Positions 1 through 9,147 of a stretch of DNA of 64,000 bases are shown here, one piece after another (position 1 is the first letter of the stretch; every line of letters starts with the position of its first letter). Origin of the DNA: Betaproteobacteria bacterium. Its GTDB lineage: Bacteria; Pseudomonadota; Gammaproteobacteria; Burkholderiales; Burkholderiaceae_C. The stretch is from the NCBI GenBank assembly GCA_016704535.1, contig JADIZZ010000002.1:124001-188000 (forward strand), read 5' to 3'. Position numbers and translations under genes: made by a program. The notes beneath the pieces were generated by a model that saw only the letters and a program-made list of their open reading frames with translations, ran no database searches and was not told the origin of the DNA.

Positions 1-1
1 G

Positions 2-646
2 ACCGAGCTCATCGCCACCTACGAGAAGCTGGCCGCGCCGCTGGCCGGCCGTGTGGTGGGCCGCCTGGGCGCGCCGCTGCCACGCCAGAACAACCCCGCC
101 GGCGAGAACCCGCTGGGCCAGGTGATCGCCGACGCTCAACTCGCCGCCACGCGCGACGCCGGCTCGGTGGTGGCCTTCATGAACCCGGGCGGTATCCGCG
201 CCGCGCTGGACATGCCGGCCGATGGTCTGGTGCGTTATGCCGACCTGTTCGCGGTGCAACCCTTCTACAACAACCTGATGACGATGACGCTCACCGGAGC
301 GCAGCTGCTGCAGCTGCTGGAACAGCAGTGGTCCGACCGCAACGACGGCGGCCGCGTGCTGCACGTCAGCCAGGGCTTCAGCTACACCTGGGACGCCAAG
401 GCGCCCATCGGCCAGCGTGTCGTGCCCGGCAGCGCGCGCCTCAACGGCCAGCCGCTGGACCCGGCCGCCGACGTGCGCGTCACCGTCAACAGCTTCCTCG
501 GCGGCGGTGGTGACAACTTCCCGGTGCTGCGCCAGGGCCGCGACCGCCGCACGGGCATGATGGATGTCGACGCGCTGGAGCTCTACGTGAAGGCCAACCC
601 GACACTCGCGCCAGGAACGCTGAACCGCATCACGCGGCTGAACTGA
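2..646 (+). CDS. 5'-nucleotidase, C-terminal part (cut by window start)
   Basis: The frame is open from base 2, so the gene begins upstream and only about 214 C-terminal residues are visible. They match the C-terminal substrate-binding domain of the UshA/5'-nucleotidase family: an N-P-A-G-E-N-P-L-G segment near the start, a FMNPGGIRA motif, and GGGGDNFPV near the end, which holds the nucleobase-stacking aromatic region. Family members are periplasmic and dephosphorylate nucleotides or UDP-sugars with a metallophosphatase domain, which here lies outside the window. Thymidine phosphorylase starts 22 bases downstream on the same strand, so the two may act in sequence on salvaged nucleotides. The family is secure; the exact substrate is not. 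Confidence 0.85.
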   Translation, partial: TELIATYEKLAAPLAGRVVGRLGAPLPRQNNPAGENPLGQVIADAQLAATRDAGSVVAFMNPGGIRAALDMPADGLVRYADLFAVQPFYNNLMTMTLTGAQLLQLLEQQWSDRNDGGRVLHVSQGFSYTWDAKAPIGQRVVPGSARLNGQPLDPAADVRVTVNSFLGGGGDNFPVLRQGRDRRTGMMDVDALELYVKANPTLAPGTLNRITRLN

Positions 647-668
647 CCACCTCCCACCGCCGCCCGCG

Positions 669-2003
669 ATGAGCAACCTGGCACCCACCCGCATCATCGC
701 CACCAAGCGAGACGGCGGCGTGCTGAGCGCGGCGCAGATCGAGACCTTCGTGCACGGCCTGACGCACACGCAGGGCTCCGGCGCCTGGAGCGACAGCCAG
801 GCCGCCGCGCTGGCCATGGCCATCCTGCTGCGCGGAATGAACCGCGACGAGACGGTGGCACTGACACGCGCGATGACGCACTCGGGCGAGGTGCTGCACT
901 GGGCGGCCAGCGGGCTGCACGGGCCCATCCTCGACAAGCACTCCACCGGCGGCGTGGGCGACAAGGTGAGCCTGATGCTGGCGCCCATCGTCGCCGCCTG
1001 CGGTGGCGTGGTGCCGATGGTCAGCGGCCGCGGCCTGGGCCACACCGGCGGCACGCTGGACAAGCTGGAAGCGCTGCCCGGCTACACGGTCGACCCGCCG
1101 CGCGACAAGCTGCTGGCCGCACTGCACGCGGCCGGCTGCGCCATCGTGAGCGCCAGCGCCACGCTGGCGCCGGCCGACCGGCGGCTCTATGCCATCCGCG
1201 ACGTGACGGCCACGGTCGAGAGCGTGCCGCTCATCACCGCCAGCATCCTGAGCAAGAAGCTCAGCGCCGGGCTGCAGGGCCTGGTGCTCGACGTCAAGGT
1301 CGGCAGCGGCGCCATGCTGCCGAGGCTGGACGACGCACGGGTGCTGGCGCGTTCACTCGTCGACGTGGCGCGCGGCGCCGGCCTGCCGGCGCGCGCGCTG
1401 ATCACCGACATGAACCAGGTGCTGGGCCACAGCGCCGGCAACGCGCTGGAAGTGCAGGAAACGCTGGACTACCTGAGCGGCGCCGCACGTGAACCGCGCC
1501 TGCACGCGCTGACGCTGGCGCTGGCCGGCCAGATGTTGCAGCTGGGCGGCCTGGCCGCCACGGCCGAGGCCGGCGCCGCGATGGCCACGCAGGTGCTCGA
1601 CGGGGGTTTCGCGGCCGAACGATTTGCGCGCATGGTGGCCGCCCTCGGCGGCCCGCGCGACGTGCTGCAAGGCGCGCAACTGCCCGTCGCCCCGGTGCAG
1701 CGGCCCGTGCCGGCGCCACGCGGCGGTTTCGTCGCGCACATCGACGTGCGCGCACTGGGCAACGCCGTCGTCGCCCTGGGCGGCGGCCGGGCGCGGCCGG
1801 GCGACGCCGTCGATCCGCGCGTCGGCCTGGCCGCCGTGGTGGCGCTGGGCGCCGAGGTGCACACCGGCGAGCCGCTGGCCTGGGTGCACGCGACCGACGA
1901 TGACGGAGCGTCACGCGCCATCGCCACCGTGCAGCAGGCGATGCAACTCGCCGACACTGCGCCGGCGATGACGCCGTTGATCGTCGAGACCATCGGCGCC
2001 TGA
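669..2003 (+). CDS. deoA: Thymidine phosphorylase
   Basis: This 444-residue protein converts thymidine and phosphate to thymine and deoxyribose 1-phosphate in the cytoplasm. It carries the family signature SGRGLGHTGGTLDKLE near residue 115 and the phosphate-binding stretch KHSTGGVGDKVS near residue 90. The length is close to the E. coli enzyme (about 440). The ATG at 669 gives the expected N-terminus. It lies 22 bases after a 5'-nucleotidase, so the pair may form a nucleotide-scavenging unit. The related pyrimidine-nucleoside phosphorylases share these motifs, so substrate breadth is not fixed by sequence. Confidence 0.93.
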   Translation: MSNLAPTRIIATKRDGGVLSAAQIETFVHGLTHTQGSGAWSDSQAAALAMAILLRGMNRDETVALTRAMTHSGEVLHWAASGLHGPILDKHSTGGVGDKVSLMLAPIVAACGGVVPMVSGRGLGHTGGTLDKLEALPGYTVDPPRDKLLAALHAAGCAIVSASATLAPADRRLYAIRDVTATVESVPLITASILSKKLSAGLQGLVLDVKVGSGAMLPRLDDARVLARSLVDVARGAGLPARALITDMNQVLGHSAGNALEVQETLDYLSGAAREPRLHALTLALAGQMLQLGGLAATAEAGAAMATQVLDGGFAAERFARMVAALGGPRDVLQGAQLPVAPVQRPVPAPRGGFVAHIDVRALGNAVVALGGGRARPGDAVDPRVGLAAVVALGAEVHTGEPLAWVHATDDDGASRAIATVQQAMQLADTAPAMTPLIVETIGA

Positions 2004-2079
2004 AACGCCGACCACACCGCGCCGCGCGGGCGGCTAGCATGCCGCATCGCCCTTGACGGGCCAGCACGAGACGAAGCCC

Positions 2080-4275
2080 ATGAAGCACACCTTACTTTCC
2101 CGCCTGGCAGTCCTGCTGCTGACGCCGGCGCTGCTGGCCGGCGGCGCGGCCGTCGCGCAGACCGCCTCCACCGCCCTGCCCGTCGCCCCCGTGCGCAACG
2201 CGCCCGAAACCTTCTTCGGCACCACCGTCGACGATCCCTACCGCGACTTCGAGAACACCAAGGCCCCGGCCGTGGCGGCGTGGATGAAGGCGCACAGCGA
2301 CCATGCACGCGCCACGCTGAAGTCGATCGGCGGCCGCGACGCCTTCCGCGAGAAGCTCGAACGCTACGACAGCGCGGCGCCCAGCCGCGTGGGCAGCGTC
2401 ACGCGGCTGGCCGGCGACATCTACTTCTACGAACGCCGCGGCCTCAAGGACGACCAGTTCAAGCTCTACCTGCGACGTGGTCTGCAGGGTGCCGAAACGC
2501 TGCTCTTCGACCCCGACACGCTGAAGAAGTCGACCGGCAAGCCGCACGCCATCAACTACTACACGCCCTCGCCCGACGGCCGCTGGGTGGCATTGGGTGT
2601 TTCGGCCGCAGGCTCGGAAGATGCCGTGCTGCGCGTGCTGGACACGAAGACCGGCCGCCAGGTGGGCCCGCTGCTGCCGCGTGTGCAGTTCGGCGCCATC
2701 GGCTGGACGCCCGACAGCAGCCAGTTCTTCTTCAACCGCATGCAGGCGCTGAAGAAGGGTGCGCCACCCACCGACAAGTACCAGCGCAGCACGGTCGGGC
2801 TGATGAAACCCGGTGCGGGCGAGAAGGGCATACGCACCGTGCTGCGCGCCGGCGACCCGGGCGCGGTGGCGATGCCGGCCACGGAATTCCCCATCGTCAC
2901 CGTGCAACCCGACGGCCGTGTCATCGCGCGTGCCGTCGATGGTGTCTCGCCCGAGTTCGCCGCCTGGCACACCACGTTGGCTGCGTTGCGCGCGGGCAAG
3001 CCCGCGTGGACGAGGCTGTTCGACAAGCAGGCCGGCATCACCGACCTGGCGGTGCAGGGCGATCGCGTCTACGCGCTCAGCTTCAAGGGGGCGTCCCGCT
3101 ACAAGCTGCTGGCCGGCCGCATCGGCAGTTTCGACCCCGCCACGGCACAGGTGCTGGTGCCCGAGAGCAGCCGTGTGCTCACCAGCATCGCGGCCACCCA
3201 GGATGGCCTGTACCTGCAGGCGCGCGACGGCAACGTGCAGCGCCTGCTGAAGCTGGCCTACAGCGACGACGCCACGCCACGGGAAGTGCAGCTGCCCGTG
3301 CTGGGCGCCTACAGCTTCGCCAGCGCGCAACCCGACCTGCCCGGCCTGCTGATCGACCTGCAGAGCTGGACGCGTGCGCGCCAGCTCTACGCCGTTGGGG
3401 CGGACGGCAGCGTGGCCAACACCGACCTGCAACCCGCCGGGCCCTACGACGCCCCCGCCGACATCGTGGCCACCGAAGTGATGGTGAAGAGCCACGACGG
3501 CGCGATGGTGCCGATGTCCATCATCCACAAGCAGGGCACCAAGCTCGACGGGAGCAACCCGACCCTGCTCTACGGCTACGCCAGCTACGGCATCACCGAG
3601 GAGCCGTTCTTCAGCATCGGCCGACTGGCCTGGATGGACGCCGGCGGCGTGTTCGCCATTGCCAACCCCCGCGGCAGCAGCGTCTTCGGACGTGAATGGC
3701 ATGAAGCCGGCAAGCAGGCCACCAAGCCCAACACCTGGCGCGACTTCATCGCCTGTGCCGAATGGCTGATCGCCCAGAAGTGGACGACGCCGGCACGCCT
3801 GGGCATCTGGGGCGGCAGCGCCGGCGGCATCCTGGTGGGCCGCGCGATGACAGAGCGACCCGAGCTGTTCGCCGCCGTGGTGCCCGAGGTGGGTTCGCTG
3901 GACCTGGTGCGCATGGAGACCACGCCCAACGGCGTGCCCAACATCCCCGAGTTCGGCAGCCGCAAGACCGAAGCCGGCTTCCGTGCGCTGCTGGCGATGA
4001 GCACCTACCACCAGATCAAGGACGGCACGGCCTACCCGGCAGTGCTGTTGACGCACGGCGTGAACGACCCGCGCGTGGAGGTCTGGAACAGCACCAAGAC
4101 GGCGGCGCGGCTGAAGGCTGCCAGCACCTCGGGCAAGCCGGTGCTGCTGCGGCTGGACTACGACTCGGGCCACGGCATCGGCAGCACGAAGACCCAGGTC
4201 TTCGACGAACGCGCCGATCTGTTTGCGTTCCTGATGTGGCAGTTCGGCGTACCGGGCTACGTGCCCAGGCCCTGA
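2080..4275 (+). CDS. Prolyl oligopeptidase family serine peptidase (S9A), exported
   Basis: The 731-residue protein has a signal peptide (KHTLLSRLAVLLLTPALLAG, cleavage near AVAQ), a beta-propeller-like region (about residues 60-430) and a C-terminal alpha/beta-hydrolase domain. The catalytic triad is visible: Ser580 in GIWGGSAGG, Asp663 in HGVNDPR and His698 in SGHGIG. S9A enzymes cut after proline in short peptides; a periplasmic location is inferred from the signal peptide. I chose the ATG at 2080 because an in-frame TTG at 2053 would only add nine residues before the signal peptide. The 3' end overlaps the convergent cupin gene by 19 bases. Confidence 0.9.
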   Translation: MKHTLLSRLAVLLLTPALLAGGAAVAQTASTALPVAPVRNAPETFFGTTVDDPYRDFENTKAPAVAAWMKAHSDHARATLKSIGGRDAFREKLERYDSAAPSRVGSVTRLAGDIYFYERRGLKDDQFKLYLRRGLQGAETLLFDPDTLKKSTGKPHAINYYTPSPDGRWVALGVSAAGSEDAVLRVLDTKTGRQVGPLLPRVQFGAIGWTPDSSQFFFNRMQALKKGAPPTDKYQRSTVGLMKPGAGEKGIRTVLRAGDPGAVAMPATEFPIVTVQPDGRVIARAVDGVSPEFAAWHTTLAALRAGKPAWTRLFDKQAGITDLAVQGDRVYALSFKGASRYKLLAGRIGSFDPATAQVLVPESSRVLTSIAATQDGLYLQARDGNVQRLLKLAYSDDATPREVQLPVLGAYSFASAQPDLPGLLIDLQSWTRARQLYAVGADGSVANTDLQPAGPYDAPADIVATEVMVKSHDGAMVPMSIIHKQGTKLDGSNPTLLYGYASYGITEEPFFSIGRLAWMDAGGVFAIANPRGSSVFGREWHEAGKQATKPNTWRDFIACAEWLIAQKWTTPARLGIWGGSAGGILVGRAMTERPELFAAVVPEVGSLDLVRMETTPNGVPNIPEFGSRKTEAGFRALLAMSTYHQIKDGTAYPAVLLTHGVNDPRVEVWNSTKTAARLKAASTSGKPVLLRLDYDSGHGIGSTKTQVFDERADLFAFLMWQFGVPGYVPRP

Positions 4276-4811
4276 GTCGCGTCGGGCGGCCGCATGTCCA
4301 GCAGCTTGGGCCGCGGCCCTTCGCCGTGCATGTAGTCGGTGGCCTCGAAGAGCCCGATGCGTTTCAGGCTGCGCACCATGACCTTGCCGCTGTCCGGGTA
4401 GGTGCAGACCTCGTGCGGGTCGTTCAGGCCGACGCCCAGGTAGACGAGGTCTTCGTCGAAGGGGTTGGCGATCTGGTGCGCGGTGCCCGTGCCGGCGGGG
4501 CAGGCGATGCAGTCGCCGGGGCCGATCTCGCGCACGCTGTCGCCGTAGCGGAACAGGCCGCGCCCGGCGAGCACGTAGAAGACCTCGTCTTCGCGCGCAT
4601 GGGCGTGGAAGGGGCAACCCGAACGGCCCGGCGGCACCCGCGACAGGTTCATTCCCAGGCGCACACCACCCTGCTTGCCCAGTGCGTCGAGTGCGGGCGT
4701 CAGCGGTTTGAAGGCGCAGCCCCAGTGGGCATCGTCCATCTGCACCGTTTCGGGCACCTCGGCCACGTTGACGACAAGGGGAGGCGGGGGCGTTGAGTCG
4801 GCGGCGTTCAT
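4257..4811 (-). CDS. Cupin-domain protein
   Basis: This 184-residue protein has one cupin fold. The first cupin motif is HAHAREDEVFYVLAG (about residues 69-83), with two His and a Glu as likely metal ligands; a second conserved strand pair follows (GDCIACPAGTGTAHQ). Single-domain cupins of this kind have very diverse roles, and no substrate can be named. The start at 4811 follows a poorly conserved, low-complexity in-frame extension. The gene is convergent with the prolyl oligopeptidase and overlaps its stop region. Confidence 0.75.
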   Translation of the reverse strand: MNAADSTPPPPLVVNVAEVPETVQMDDAHWGCAFKPLTPALDALGKQGGVRLGMNLSRVPPGRSGCPFHAHAREDEVFYVLAGRGLFRYGDSVREIGPGDCIACPAGTGTAHQIANPFDEDLVYLGVGLNDPHEVCTYPDSGKVMVRSLKRIGLFEATDYMHGEGPRPKLLDMRPPDATQGLGT

Positions 4812-4887
4812 CGGCGCAGTTTTCACCAGTCGCTGGCCGCGAGCAAGCCCTCGCGCGCGTTTTGCTTTTGCGCTACCGTGGCAAGCG

Positions 4888-5778
4888 ATGCCTGTCTCCC
4901 CGCCCCGCGCCTGCCCCAACTGCGGCGCCGTGCTGCTGCCGCTGGCCGACGCCACGCCGCCGCGCTTCTGCGGCGCCTGCGGCCAGGAAACGAACGTCAA
5001 GCCGCCGACGCTGGGCGAGTTCCTGCAGCAGTTCGGCGGCGCCTACCTCAGCACCGAAGGCGCGCTGTGGCGCACGCTGAAGCTGCTGCTGCTCAAGCCC
5101 GGCGAACTGACGCGGCTGTACCTGGCGGGCCAGCGCAAGCACTACCTGCTGCCGCTGCGCCTGTACCTGACGATCAGCGTGCTGATGCTGCTGGCGCTGC
5201 GCATCTCGGGTGCGCTGCAGGTCGAGATCGACGCGCCACCGGTCGAGGCCGCCAGCGGCAAGAAGCCCGAGGTCTCGATCCTGACCTTCGACGACGGCAC
5301 CGGCCTGGGGCTGCGCAACGGCGTCTTCTACTGCGACAACTTCCCGGCCTGGCTGTGCAAGCGCGCACAGCGCCGCCTGGACATCGACCCCAAGGGCGTG
5401 GCCGACGCGGTGGAGCAGTTCAAGGACCGTTACATCGGCAATATCGGCGCGGCCATGTTCCTGCTGCTGCCCAGCTTCGCGTTGTGGCTGAAGCTCGTCT
5501 ACCTGAACCGGCGCCTGCGCTACACCGAGCACCTGGTGTTCGCGCTGCACGTTCATGCCTACTGGTTCCTGGCCTTTGCGCTGATGTTCACCGGCGTCAA
5601 GGCGCTGGTCCTGGCCGGCGCCGTCGCGGTGCCCTGGTACACGCTGGCGGCGATGCGCCGCGTCTACGGCGGGCGACGCTGGCCGCGGCTGCTGCGCGCG
5701 GCGGTCGTGACACTGCTCTATGCGGTGCTGCTGGGGCTGGCGATGGGGCTGGTGGCACTGTGGTCGCTGCTGTTCTGA
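4888..5778 (+). CDS. DUF3667-type zinc-ribbon membrane protein
   Basis: The 296-residue protein starts with a zinc-ribbon-like CPNCG...CGACGQE pair (about residues 8-34). A segment with the pattern RTLKLLLLKPGELTRLYLAG and a run of transmembrane helices follow, with further helices in the last 130 residues. This order, a double CxxC then the R-T-L...PG...Y-L-x-G-x-R pattern then helices, is typical of the DUF3667 family, whose function is unknown. The ATG at 4888 immediately precedes the zinc ribbon. The 3' end overlaps the convergent dehalogenase gene by about 60 bases. Confidence 0.7.
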   Translation: MPVSPPRACPNCGAVLLPLADATPPRFCGACGQETNVKPPTLGEFLQQFGGAYLSTEGALWRTLKLLLLKPGELTRLYLAGQRKHYLLPLRLYLTISVLMLLALRISGALQVEIDAPPVEAASGKKPEVSILTFDDGTGLGLRNGVFYCDNFPAWLCKRAQRRLDIDPKGVADAVEQFKDRYIGNIGAAMFLLLPSFALWLKLVYLNRRLRYTEHLVFALHVHAYWFLAFALMFTGVKALVLAGAVAVPWYTLAAMRRVYGGRRWPRLLRAAVVTLLYAVLLGLAMGLVALWSLLF

Positions 5779-6527
5779 GCTGACGGCACGCCGCGGCCGG
5801 CGCGCGCCGCTTCGAGCTGCGCCGCGAGGTCGACGAAATCGGACGCGACGACGTCGAACTCACCTGCGTCGCAGGCTTCCATCGCGCCGCCCGTGCCGAG
5901 TTCCAGCGGGCGCGGCACGTAGGCCGTGCGCAGCCCGCAGGCGGCGGCCGCGCGCAGATCGCTGGGGTGACAGGCCACCATCATCAATTGCTGCGGTTGC
6001 ACGTCGAGCAGGCGCGCCGCGCCCAGGTAGACCTCGGGGTCAGGCTTGTAGTGGCCGAAGAGCTCGGCGCTGAGCACGGCGTCCCAGGGCAGCCCGCCGA
6101 ACTTCGCCATCGCCACCAGCAGCGACAGGTTGCCGTTGCTCAGCGTGGCGACCGCGAAGTCCGACTTCAGCCGCGTCAGCCCGGTCACGCTGTCGGGCCA
6201 GGGGCGCAGGCGGTGCCAGATACGGTTGAGATCGGCGGCCGCATCCTCGTCCAGCTCGATGCCGCGCGCGGCCAGCAACCCGTCGAGGATGCGTCGGTGC
6301 AGGCCGTCGATGTTCGTCCACGGCAGCGCGCCGCTGCGCACCTGCTGCATCGCCGGCACGTAGCCCGCGCGCCAGGCCAGCGCGAACTCGCCGCCGTCCA
6401 CCGGCAAGCCCAGGCGCGTTACTTCGGCGGCGATGCTGCCGTGCCAGTCGACGACCGTGCCGAAAACGTCGAAGGCCAGTGCGCGCACGGCGGCCAGGGC
6501 GGGGGCGGCGGGGGTCGTCGCGGGCAT
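5718..6527 (-). CDS. Haloacid dehalogenase, type II (HAD superfamily)
   Basis: This 269-residue HAD protein begins its core with AFDVFGTVVDWHGS, where the first Asp is the expected nucleophile. HAD motif II is TLSNGN, the conserved Lys lies in HYKPDPEVY, and the fourth motif is VACHPSDLRAAA. The order and spacing match 2-haloacid dehalogenases, which release halide from short 2-halo acids. Many family members act on other small substrates, so the specific reaction is tentative. The last 25 or so residues are an unconserved tail overlapping the DUF3667 gene. The start at 6527 lies 185 bases from the divergent bchE start. Confidence 0.82.
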   Translation of the reverse strand: MPATTPAAPALAAVRALAFDVFGTVVDWHGSIAAEVTRLGLPVDGGEFALAWRAGYVPAMQQVRSGALPWTNIDGLHRRILDGLLAARGIELDEDAAADLNRIWHRLRPWPDSVTGLTRLKSDFAVATLSNGNLSLLVAMAKFGGLPWDAVLSAELFGHYKPDPEVYLGAARLLDVQPQQLMMVACHPSDLRAAAACGLRTAYVPRPLELGTGGAMEACDAGEFDVVASDFVDLAAQLEAARAGRGVPSAQNSSDHSATSPIASPSSTA

Positions 6528-6601
6528 GGCCGGACTCCGGTCGGGGTGGGGCGACGGTTATAGCAAGGCCGGACGGCAGAGCGCGCCACACCGCCCCTTG
6601 G

Positions 6602-6643
6602 TGTCAACCCTGCCTTACATTAATGTGTCACGCTCATTTGACA
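6602..6643. promoter_or_regulatory. Tandem CrtJ/PpsR-type operators upstream of bchE
   Basis: Two perfect TGT-N12-ACA matches lie in tandem at 6602-6619 and 6626-6643, six bases apart. The second sits inside an exact 7-base inverted repeat, TGTGTCA-N8-TGACACA (6624-6645). The consensus and the close tandem pairing are those known for the aerobic regulator CrtJ/PpsR upstream of bacteriochlorophyll genes. A TTGACA hexamer at 6638-6643 lies in the second site and could serve as a -35 box, although the matching -10 is poor. The site is 70 bases before the bchE start codon and is inferred to control bchE and probably bchJ. Confidence 0.75.
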
Positions 6644-6712
6644 CACCTCAAATTCGACCGGGGGTCTGCGCCTTACGGTCGGGCCTCCTGCAGTCAACCG
6701 GCTCGGTACACC

Positions 6713-8386
6713 ATGCGCGTCCTCTTCATCCACCCCAACTACCACTCGGGCGGGGCCGAGATCGCCGGCAACTGGCCGCCGGCCTGGGTGGCCTACCTCA
6801 CCGGTTACCTGAAGGCGGGCGGCTACACCGACGTGCACTTCGTCGACGCGATGACGCACCACCTCGACGACGACACGGTGCGTGCGAAGATTGCCGAACT
6901 CAAGCCCGACATCGTCGGCCTGACCGCCATCACCCCGGCCATCTACAAGGCCGAGCGCCTGCTGCAGGTGGCCAAGGAAGTGAACCCGGCCATCGTCACC
7001 GTGCTGGGCGGCATCCACGGCACCTTCATGTACCCGCAGGTGCTGAAGGAAGCGCCGTGGATCGACGCCATCGTGCGCGGCGAGGGCGAGCAGGTCTTCC
7101 TGAACTTCGTGCGCGCCGTGGACGACGGCAACTGGGCGCGCGACCGCAACACCGTGCGCGGCATCGCCTACCTCGACAAGAGCCAGGGCGAGGCCGGCAA
7201 GGTGGTCGCCACGCCGGCCGAGCCGTCGATCAAGGACCTGGACCGCATCACGCCCGACTGGGGCATCCTGGAGTGGGACAAGTACATCTACATCCCGATG
7301 AACCGGCGCGTGGCCATTCCCAACTTCGCGCGTGGCTGCCCCTTCACCTGCACCTTCTGCAGCCAGTGGAAGTTCTGGCGCGACTACCGCATCCGTGACC
7401 CCAAGCTGGTGGTCGACGAGATCGAGTCGCTGGTCAAGGACCACGGCGTGGGCTTCTTCATCCTGGCCGACGAAGAACCCACCATCCACCGCAAGAAGTT
7501 CATCCAGTTCTGCGAAGAGCTCATCGAACGCAAGCTCGACGTGCTGTGGGGCATCAACACCCGCGTCACAGACATCCTGCGCGACGAGAAGCTGCTGCCG
7601 ATGTTCCGCAAGGCGGGCCTGGTGCACGTCAGCCTGGGCACCGAGGCGGCGGCGCAGCTGAAGCTCGACCGCTTCAACAAGGAAACGACGATCGAGCAGA
7701 ACAAGAAGGCCATCCGGCTGCTGCGCGAGAACGGCATCGTCAGCGAGGCGCAGTTCATCGTCGGCCTGGAGAACGAGACCGCCGAGACGCTGGAAGAGAC
7801 CTACCAGATGGCGCGCGACTGGAACCCCGACATGGCCAACTGGGCGATGTACACGCCCTGGCCGTTCAGCGACCTGTTCCAGGAGCTGGGCGACAAGGTC
7901 GAGGTCTTCGACTTCGAGAAGTACAACTTCGTCACGCCGATCATGAAGCCCGACGCGATGGAGCGCGGCGAGCTGCTCGATCGCGTGATGAACAACTACC
8001 GCCGCTTCTTCATGAACAAGGCCTTCTTCCAGTACCCGTGGGAGAAGGAGAAGGGCCGCCGCAAGTACCTGATGGGCTGCCTGAAGGCCTTTGCGAAGAG
8101 CGGCTTCCAGCGCACCTTCTACGACCTGGGCCGCGTGGGCTACCGCGGGCCGCAGACACGCAAGACGGTCGACTTCGGCTTCGACGCCACGCGCACCTAC
8201 GTGCGCCCCAGCGCCGAGGAAATGGCCGAGGCCGACGCCGGCTGGGTGACGATGCATGGCCCGAAGATCGAGCACAAGCGCCGCCAGGGCGAGCTGAACG
8301 CGGCGCTGGCCTGCGGCGGCGGCAGCGAGCAGTTGAGCGACGCCGAAGCCGACGCTGCGGCCGACGCGGCGCTGGCAGCGCACTGA
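6713..8386 (+). CDS. bchE: Mg-protoporphyrin IX monomethyl ester oxidative cyclase, anaerobic (BchE)
   Basis: The 557-residue protein opens with MRVLFIHPNYHSGGAEIAGN, the hallmark BchE start, followed by a cobalamin-binding domain (about residues 1-150) and a radical SAM domain. The iron-sulfur ligands are Cys209, Cys213 and Cys216 in CPFTCTFCSQW. BchE forms the isocyclic ring of bacteriochlorophyll without oxygen, using S-adenosylmethionine and B12. The start at 6713 is fixed by the conserved N-terminus; earlier in-frame codons would read through the operator region. It lies 22 bases before bchJ, an arrangement consistent with one transcript. Anaerobic induction through the tandem PpsR-type sites is likely. 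Confidence 0.95.
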   Translation: MRVLFIHPNYHSGGAEIAGNWPPAWVAYLTGYLKAGGYTDVHFVDAMTHHLDDDTVRAKIAELKPDIVGLTAITPAIYKAERLLQVAKEVNPAIVTVLGGIHGTFMYPQVLKEAPWIDAIVRGEGEQVFLNFVRAVDDGNWARDRNTVRGIAYLDKSQGEAGKVVATPAEPSIKDLDRITPDWGILEWDKYIYIPMNRRVAIPNFARGCPFTCTFCSQWKFWRDYRIRDPKLVVDEIESLVKDHGVGFFILADEEPTIHRKKFIQFCEELIERKLDVLWGINTRVTDILRDEKLLPMFRKAGLVHVSLGTEAAAQLKLDRFNKETTIEQNKKAIRLLRENGIVSEAQFIVGLENETAETLEETYQMARDWNPDMANWAMYTPWPFSDLFQELGDKVEVFDFEKYNFVTPIMKPDAMERGELLDRVMNNYRRFFMNKAFFQYPWEKEKGRRKYLMGCLKAFAKSGFQRTFYDLGRVGYRGPQTRKTVDFGFDATRTYVRPSAEEMAEADAGWVTMHGPKIEHKRRQGELNAALACGGGSEQLSDAEADAAADAALAAH

Positions 8387-8408
8387 GCCTGCAGACGACC
8401 ACCCCCCG

Positions 8409-9026
8409 ATGAACGCCGCCGCACTGCCCGCCGACACCGCCAGCCGCGCAGGCCGCATCGGCCCGAACGCGATCATCCGCGTCGGTGAAGTGCTGACGGC
8501 GCGCATCGGCAGCAGCGGCACCTGGGCGCTGTTCGAGCACGCCGGCCTGGTGCGCTACCTGCGCCAGCCGCCGGGACAGATGGTCGAGGAAGCCGAGGTG
8601 CGCCAACTGCACGGCGCGCTGCGCGAGAAGCTGGGTGCGGCCACCGCACGCGACGTGGCGACTGCGGCCGGCCGCGCCACCGCCGACTACTTGCTGGGTC
8701 ACCGCATCCCGAAACCGGTGCAGCGCCTGCTGCGCGTGCTGCCGGCGCCGCTGGCCGCGCGCGTGCTGCTGGCCGCCATCACGCGCAACGCCTGGACCTT
8801 TGCCGGCAGCGGCGAGTTCTCGGCCCGGGCCGGCAGCCCGGTGCAGCTGACGATCCGCCACAACCCGCTGTGCCAGGGCCTGCATACCGACACCCCGGCC
8901 TGCGACTTCTACGCCGCCACCTTCGAGCGCCTGTTCCAGGTGCTGGTGCACCGCAACGCCAGAGTACGCGAAGTGGCCTGCGAAGCCTGCGGCAGCGACG
9001 CCTGCCGGTTCGAGATCCGCTGGTAG
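8409..9026 (+). CDS. bchJ: BchJ-like V4R-domain protein of bacteriochlorophyll synthesis
   Basis: This 205-residue protein ends in a V4R domain (about residues 125-205), recognisable from the small-ligand pocket region and the closing Cys-containing pattern REVACEACGSDACRFEIRW. V4R proteins next to bchE are called BchJ. BchJ was first proposed to be the 8-vinyl reductase; later work gave that activity to BciA/BciB, and a supporting role with Mg-porphyrin intermediates is now favoured. The position directly after bchE supports the naming. The ATG at 8409 follows the bchE stop by 22 bases. Confidence 0.88.
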   Translation: MNAAALPADTASRAGRIGPNAIIRVGEVLTARIGSSGTWALFEHAGLVRYLRQPPGQMVEEAEVRQLHGALREKLGAATARDVATAAGRATADYLLGHRIPKPVQRLLRVLPAPLAARVLLAAITRNAWTFAGSGEFSARAGSPVQLTIRHNPLCQGLHTDTPACDFYAATFERLFQVLVHRNARVREVACEACGSDACRFEIRW

Positions 9027-9066
9027 GCCGGCAACGCCTGCGCGCTGTTGCGCCGGGGCGGGCACC

Positions 9067-9072
9067 TAGAAT
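9067..9072 (+). promoter_or_regulatory. Possible -10 element for purB
   Basis: A TAGAAT hexamer lies about 75 bases before the purB ATG in the 121-base gap after bchJ. A weak -35 candidate, CTGTTG, sits 16 bases upstream (9045-9050). This would give purB-pyrF expression independent of the bch promoter. The call rests on hexamer similarity only. Confidence 0.3.
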
Positions 9073-9147
9073 CGCTGGCTGCGCCTTGCGCTGCCAGCTC
9101 TGCGGCGGGCGTAGCGCCAGCTCCCCCTTCCTGCCCGGCCGCACCGC

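Noticed and set aside
2092..4617. An 841-residue minus-strand open frame over the prolyl oligopeptidase and cupin genes
   Set aside because: High-GC antisense frame: Arg/Ala/His-rich, no motifs, and it covers genes with intact catalytic residues on the other frame.
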